Assembly (NCBI GenBank): GCA_964442285.1
Contig: CAYTZH010000075.1
Coordinates: 1-13,907, forward strand
Reading direction: 5' to 3'
DNA from: CAYTZH01 sp964442285
GTDB lineage: Bacteria; Myxococcota_A; UBA9160; JAFDET01
DNA: 13,907 nt
Below the pieces are notes generated by a model, which was not told where the DNA came from, searched no databases, and was given only the letters and a program-made list of their open reading frames with translations. Each line of letters begins with the position of its first letter. Positions within the stretch are counted from its first letter, which is position 1. The translations under genes and the position numbers were made by a program. Of this stretch, positions 12,859 through 13,907 are shown piece by piece.

Positions 12859-13907
12859 CTAGGCCCGGGCGCGCACCAGCAGCGCGGGCAGCAGCAGCAG
12901 GTCGGCCACCAGGCAGAGTCCCATGGTGAGCGCCGAGAGCGCCCCGAACTCGCGCAGGGTCACCAGGCCCGAGAGCAGCACCACGCCGAACCCGAGGCAG
13001 AGGGTGACGGAGGTGATGACGATGGGCCGGCCCACCCGCCGGCAGCAGCGCGTCACCGCCTCGCGGGGGTCGGCGCCGGCGCGGCGCTCGCGGCGGTAGC
13101 GGACCAGGAAGTGGGCCGTGTCGTCGACGGCGATGCCCAGGGCCACGCAGCCGATCAGGCTCGTGGGGAGCGAGAGCGAGGCTGCGCCCAGGCCAAGCAC
13201 CCCGAAGAAGAGCAGCACCGGCAGCAGGTTGGGGGGCATGGTCAGCAAGCCCAGGCGCAGCGAGCCGAGGGAGACGGTCACCAGGCCGAGGATGGCGAGG
13301 GCGGCGAGACCCACGCTCAGGGGCTGGCTGCGGGCGATGCCGTCGGCGCTGCGGGCCAGGAGCAGGGCGTTGCCGCTGAGGATCACCTCGGTCCCGGCGT
13401 CGGGGGCGAGGCGGGCCAGCTCCGCCTCCACCGCCTCGGCCAGGGCGACCACGGCCGACGACCCGATGCGGCCGGTCCGCAGCACGAGGTTGGCGGCGCC
13501 GTGGTCGACGGTCACCAGGCGCGCCAGCTCTCCCTTCGGGACCAGGAACAGCAGCTCGGTCACCGCCCCGCGGCTGTCGGGGATGCGCTCCTCGGCCGGG
13601 TCGTCGGCCTCGATGGCCCGGTTGAGCACGCGCAGCGACTCCAGGAACGAGACGCTGCGGGAGACGCCGGGGATCGCCTCGAGCCGGGATTGGAGCTCCT
13701 CCAGCAGCGCCAGTCGCCCGGGATCCCGGAAGCTCCCGGACTCGCCGTAGAGCGAGACGTAGAGCGGCACGGCCCCCGCCAGGGCGACGTTCACGGCCTC
13801 GAAGTCCCGGCGCAGGGGATCGCCCGCGGCGAAGAAGGAGAGGTAGTCGGTGTCGACCACGATCCGGGGCAGGGCCGCGGCGGCCACCAGGGCCGCCGCG
13901 CCCGCGG
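12859..13907 (-). CDS. MMPL/RND-family transporter, C-terminal part (5' end outside window)
   Basis: The frame runs from the right edge to TAG 12861-12859. An in-frame GTG at 13887 is probably internal, because the Ala-rich hydrophobic sequence continues upstream. The visible 340-plus residues begin with the end of a membrane helix and PRIVVDTDYLSFFAAGDPLRRDFE, the usual entry to a periplasmic loop in this family. The periplasmic domain (about 180 residues) is followed by five membrane segments: SVGLAALAILGLVTVSL, the LLTMPPNLLPVLLFFGVLG region, SLIGCVALGIAVDD, ITSVTLCLGFGVVLLSG, and a last one ending LLLLPALLVRARA. GIAVDDTAHFLVRYRRE contains acidic residues of the proton relay type. Such proteins export lipids, hopanoids or hydrophobic compounds. 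The next gene downstream is the sulfatase-fold lipoprotein. Confidence 0.88.
   Translation of the reverse strand, partial: AGAAALVAAAALPRIVVDTDYLSFFAAGDPLRRDFEAVNVALAGAVPLYVSLYGESGSFRDPGRLALLEELQSRLEAIPGVSRSVSFLESLRVLNRAIEADDPAEERIPDSRGAVTELLFLVPKGELARLVTVDHGAANLVLRTGRIGSSAVVALAEAVEAELARLAPDAGTEVILSGNALLLARSADGIARSQPLSVGLAALAILGLVTVSLGSLRLGLLTMPPNLLPVLLFFGVLGLGAASLSLPTSLIGCVALGIAVDDTAHFLVRYRRERRAGADPREAVTRCCRRVGRPIVITSVTLCLGFGVVLLSGLVTLREFGALSALTMGLCLVADLLLLPALLVRARA

Noticed and set aside
12841..12861. TACGAT on the minus strand just before the sulfatase-fold gene, considered as a further -10 element.
   Set aside because: It does not match the TAGANT pattern, lies nine bases from the ATG, and the gene sits 18 bases after the MMPL stop, so read-through explains its expression.

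Overview
This is a very GC-rich window (visibly about 70% or more) of tightly packed core genes. The gene set suggests a bacterium of the former Deltaproteobacteria, most likely Myxococcota or a relative. The best evidence is an mglB-mglA pair whose products match the Myxococcus xanthus polarity/motility proteins almost motif for motif. A def-fmt-rsmB-rpe string and a LolA-like/MMPL envelope gene set fit that assignment. There is no plasmid, phage, IS, CRISPR, tRNA or rRNA signal.

Layout from left to right: (1) 1-1462, a DNA polymerase III tau/gamma C-terminus (dnaX, open at the left edge, with a 36-bp coding tandem repeat), then ybaB/ebfC and recR. These form a replication and recombination-repair run with overlapping or near-touching genes. 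(2) 1584-2684, mglB-mglA, a Ras-like GTPase and its roadblock partner, with their own promoter candidate. (3) 2722-3528, an alpha/beta hydrolase whose nucleophile serine position is Phe. It overlaps tail to tail with (4) 3488-4219 (minus), a spermidine-synthase-like SAM-fold protein. (5) 4281-10464, priA, def, fmt, rsmB and rpe: replication restart, N-terminal formyl-Met handling, rRNA methylation and pentose phosphate epimerase. Fmt appears to start at CTG, overlapping the def stop. (6) 10525-13907, an envelope group: a secreted LolA-like protein on plus, converging on a minus-strand pair of an MMPL/RND transporter C-terminus (open at the right edge) and a sulfatase-fold lipoprotein.

The strongest unlisted pattern is a promoter-like hexamer, TAGANT. 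I found six copies on the two strands together, and each lies 6-50 nt upstream of a predicted start on the matching strand. In four cases the hexamer is so close to the start (6, 6, 8 and 10 nt), with no Shine-Dalgarno sequence, that a leaderless or nearly leaderless mRNA is implied. The two with longer leaders, mglB and the LolA-like gene, do have Shine-Dalgarno sequences.

No gene-free stretch exceeds about 300 bases. The longest gaps are 1463-1583 (mglB promoter region) and 8262-8368 (between fmt and rsmB, where I see no convincing element). Most of the window is ordinary core genome. The points worth checking are start-codon usage, the -10-like hexamers, two enzymes with altered nucleophile positions, and the dnaX repeat.
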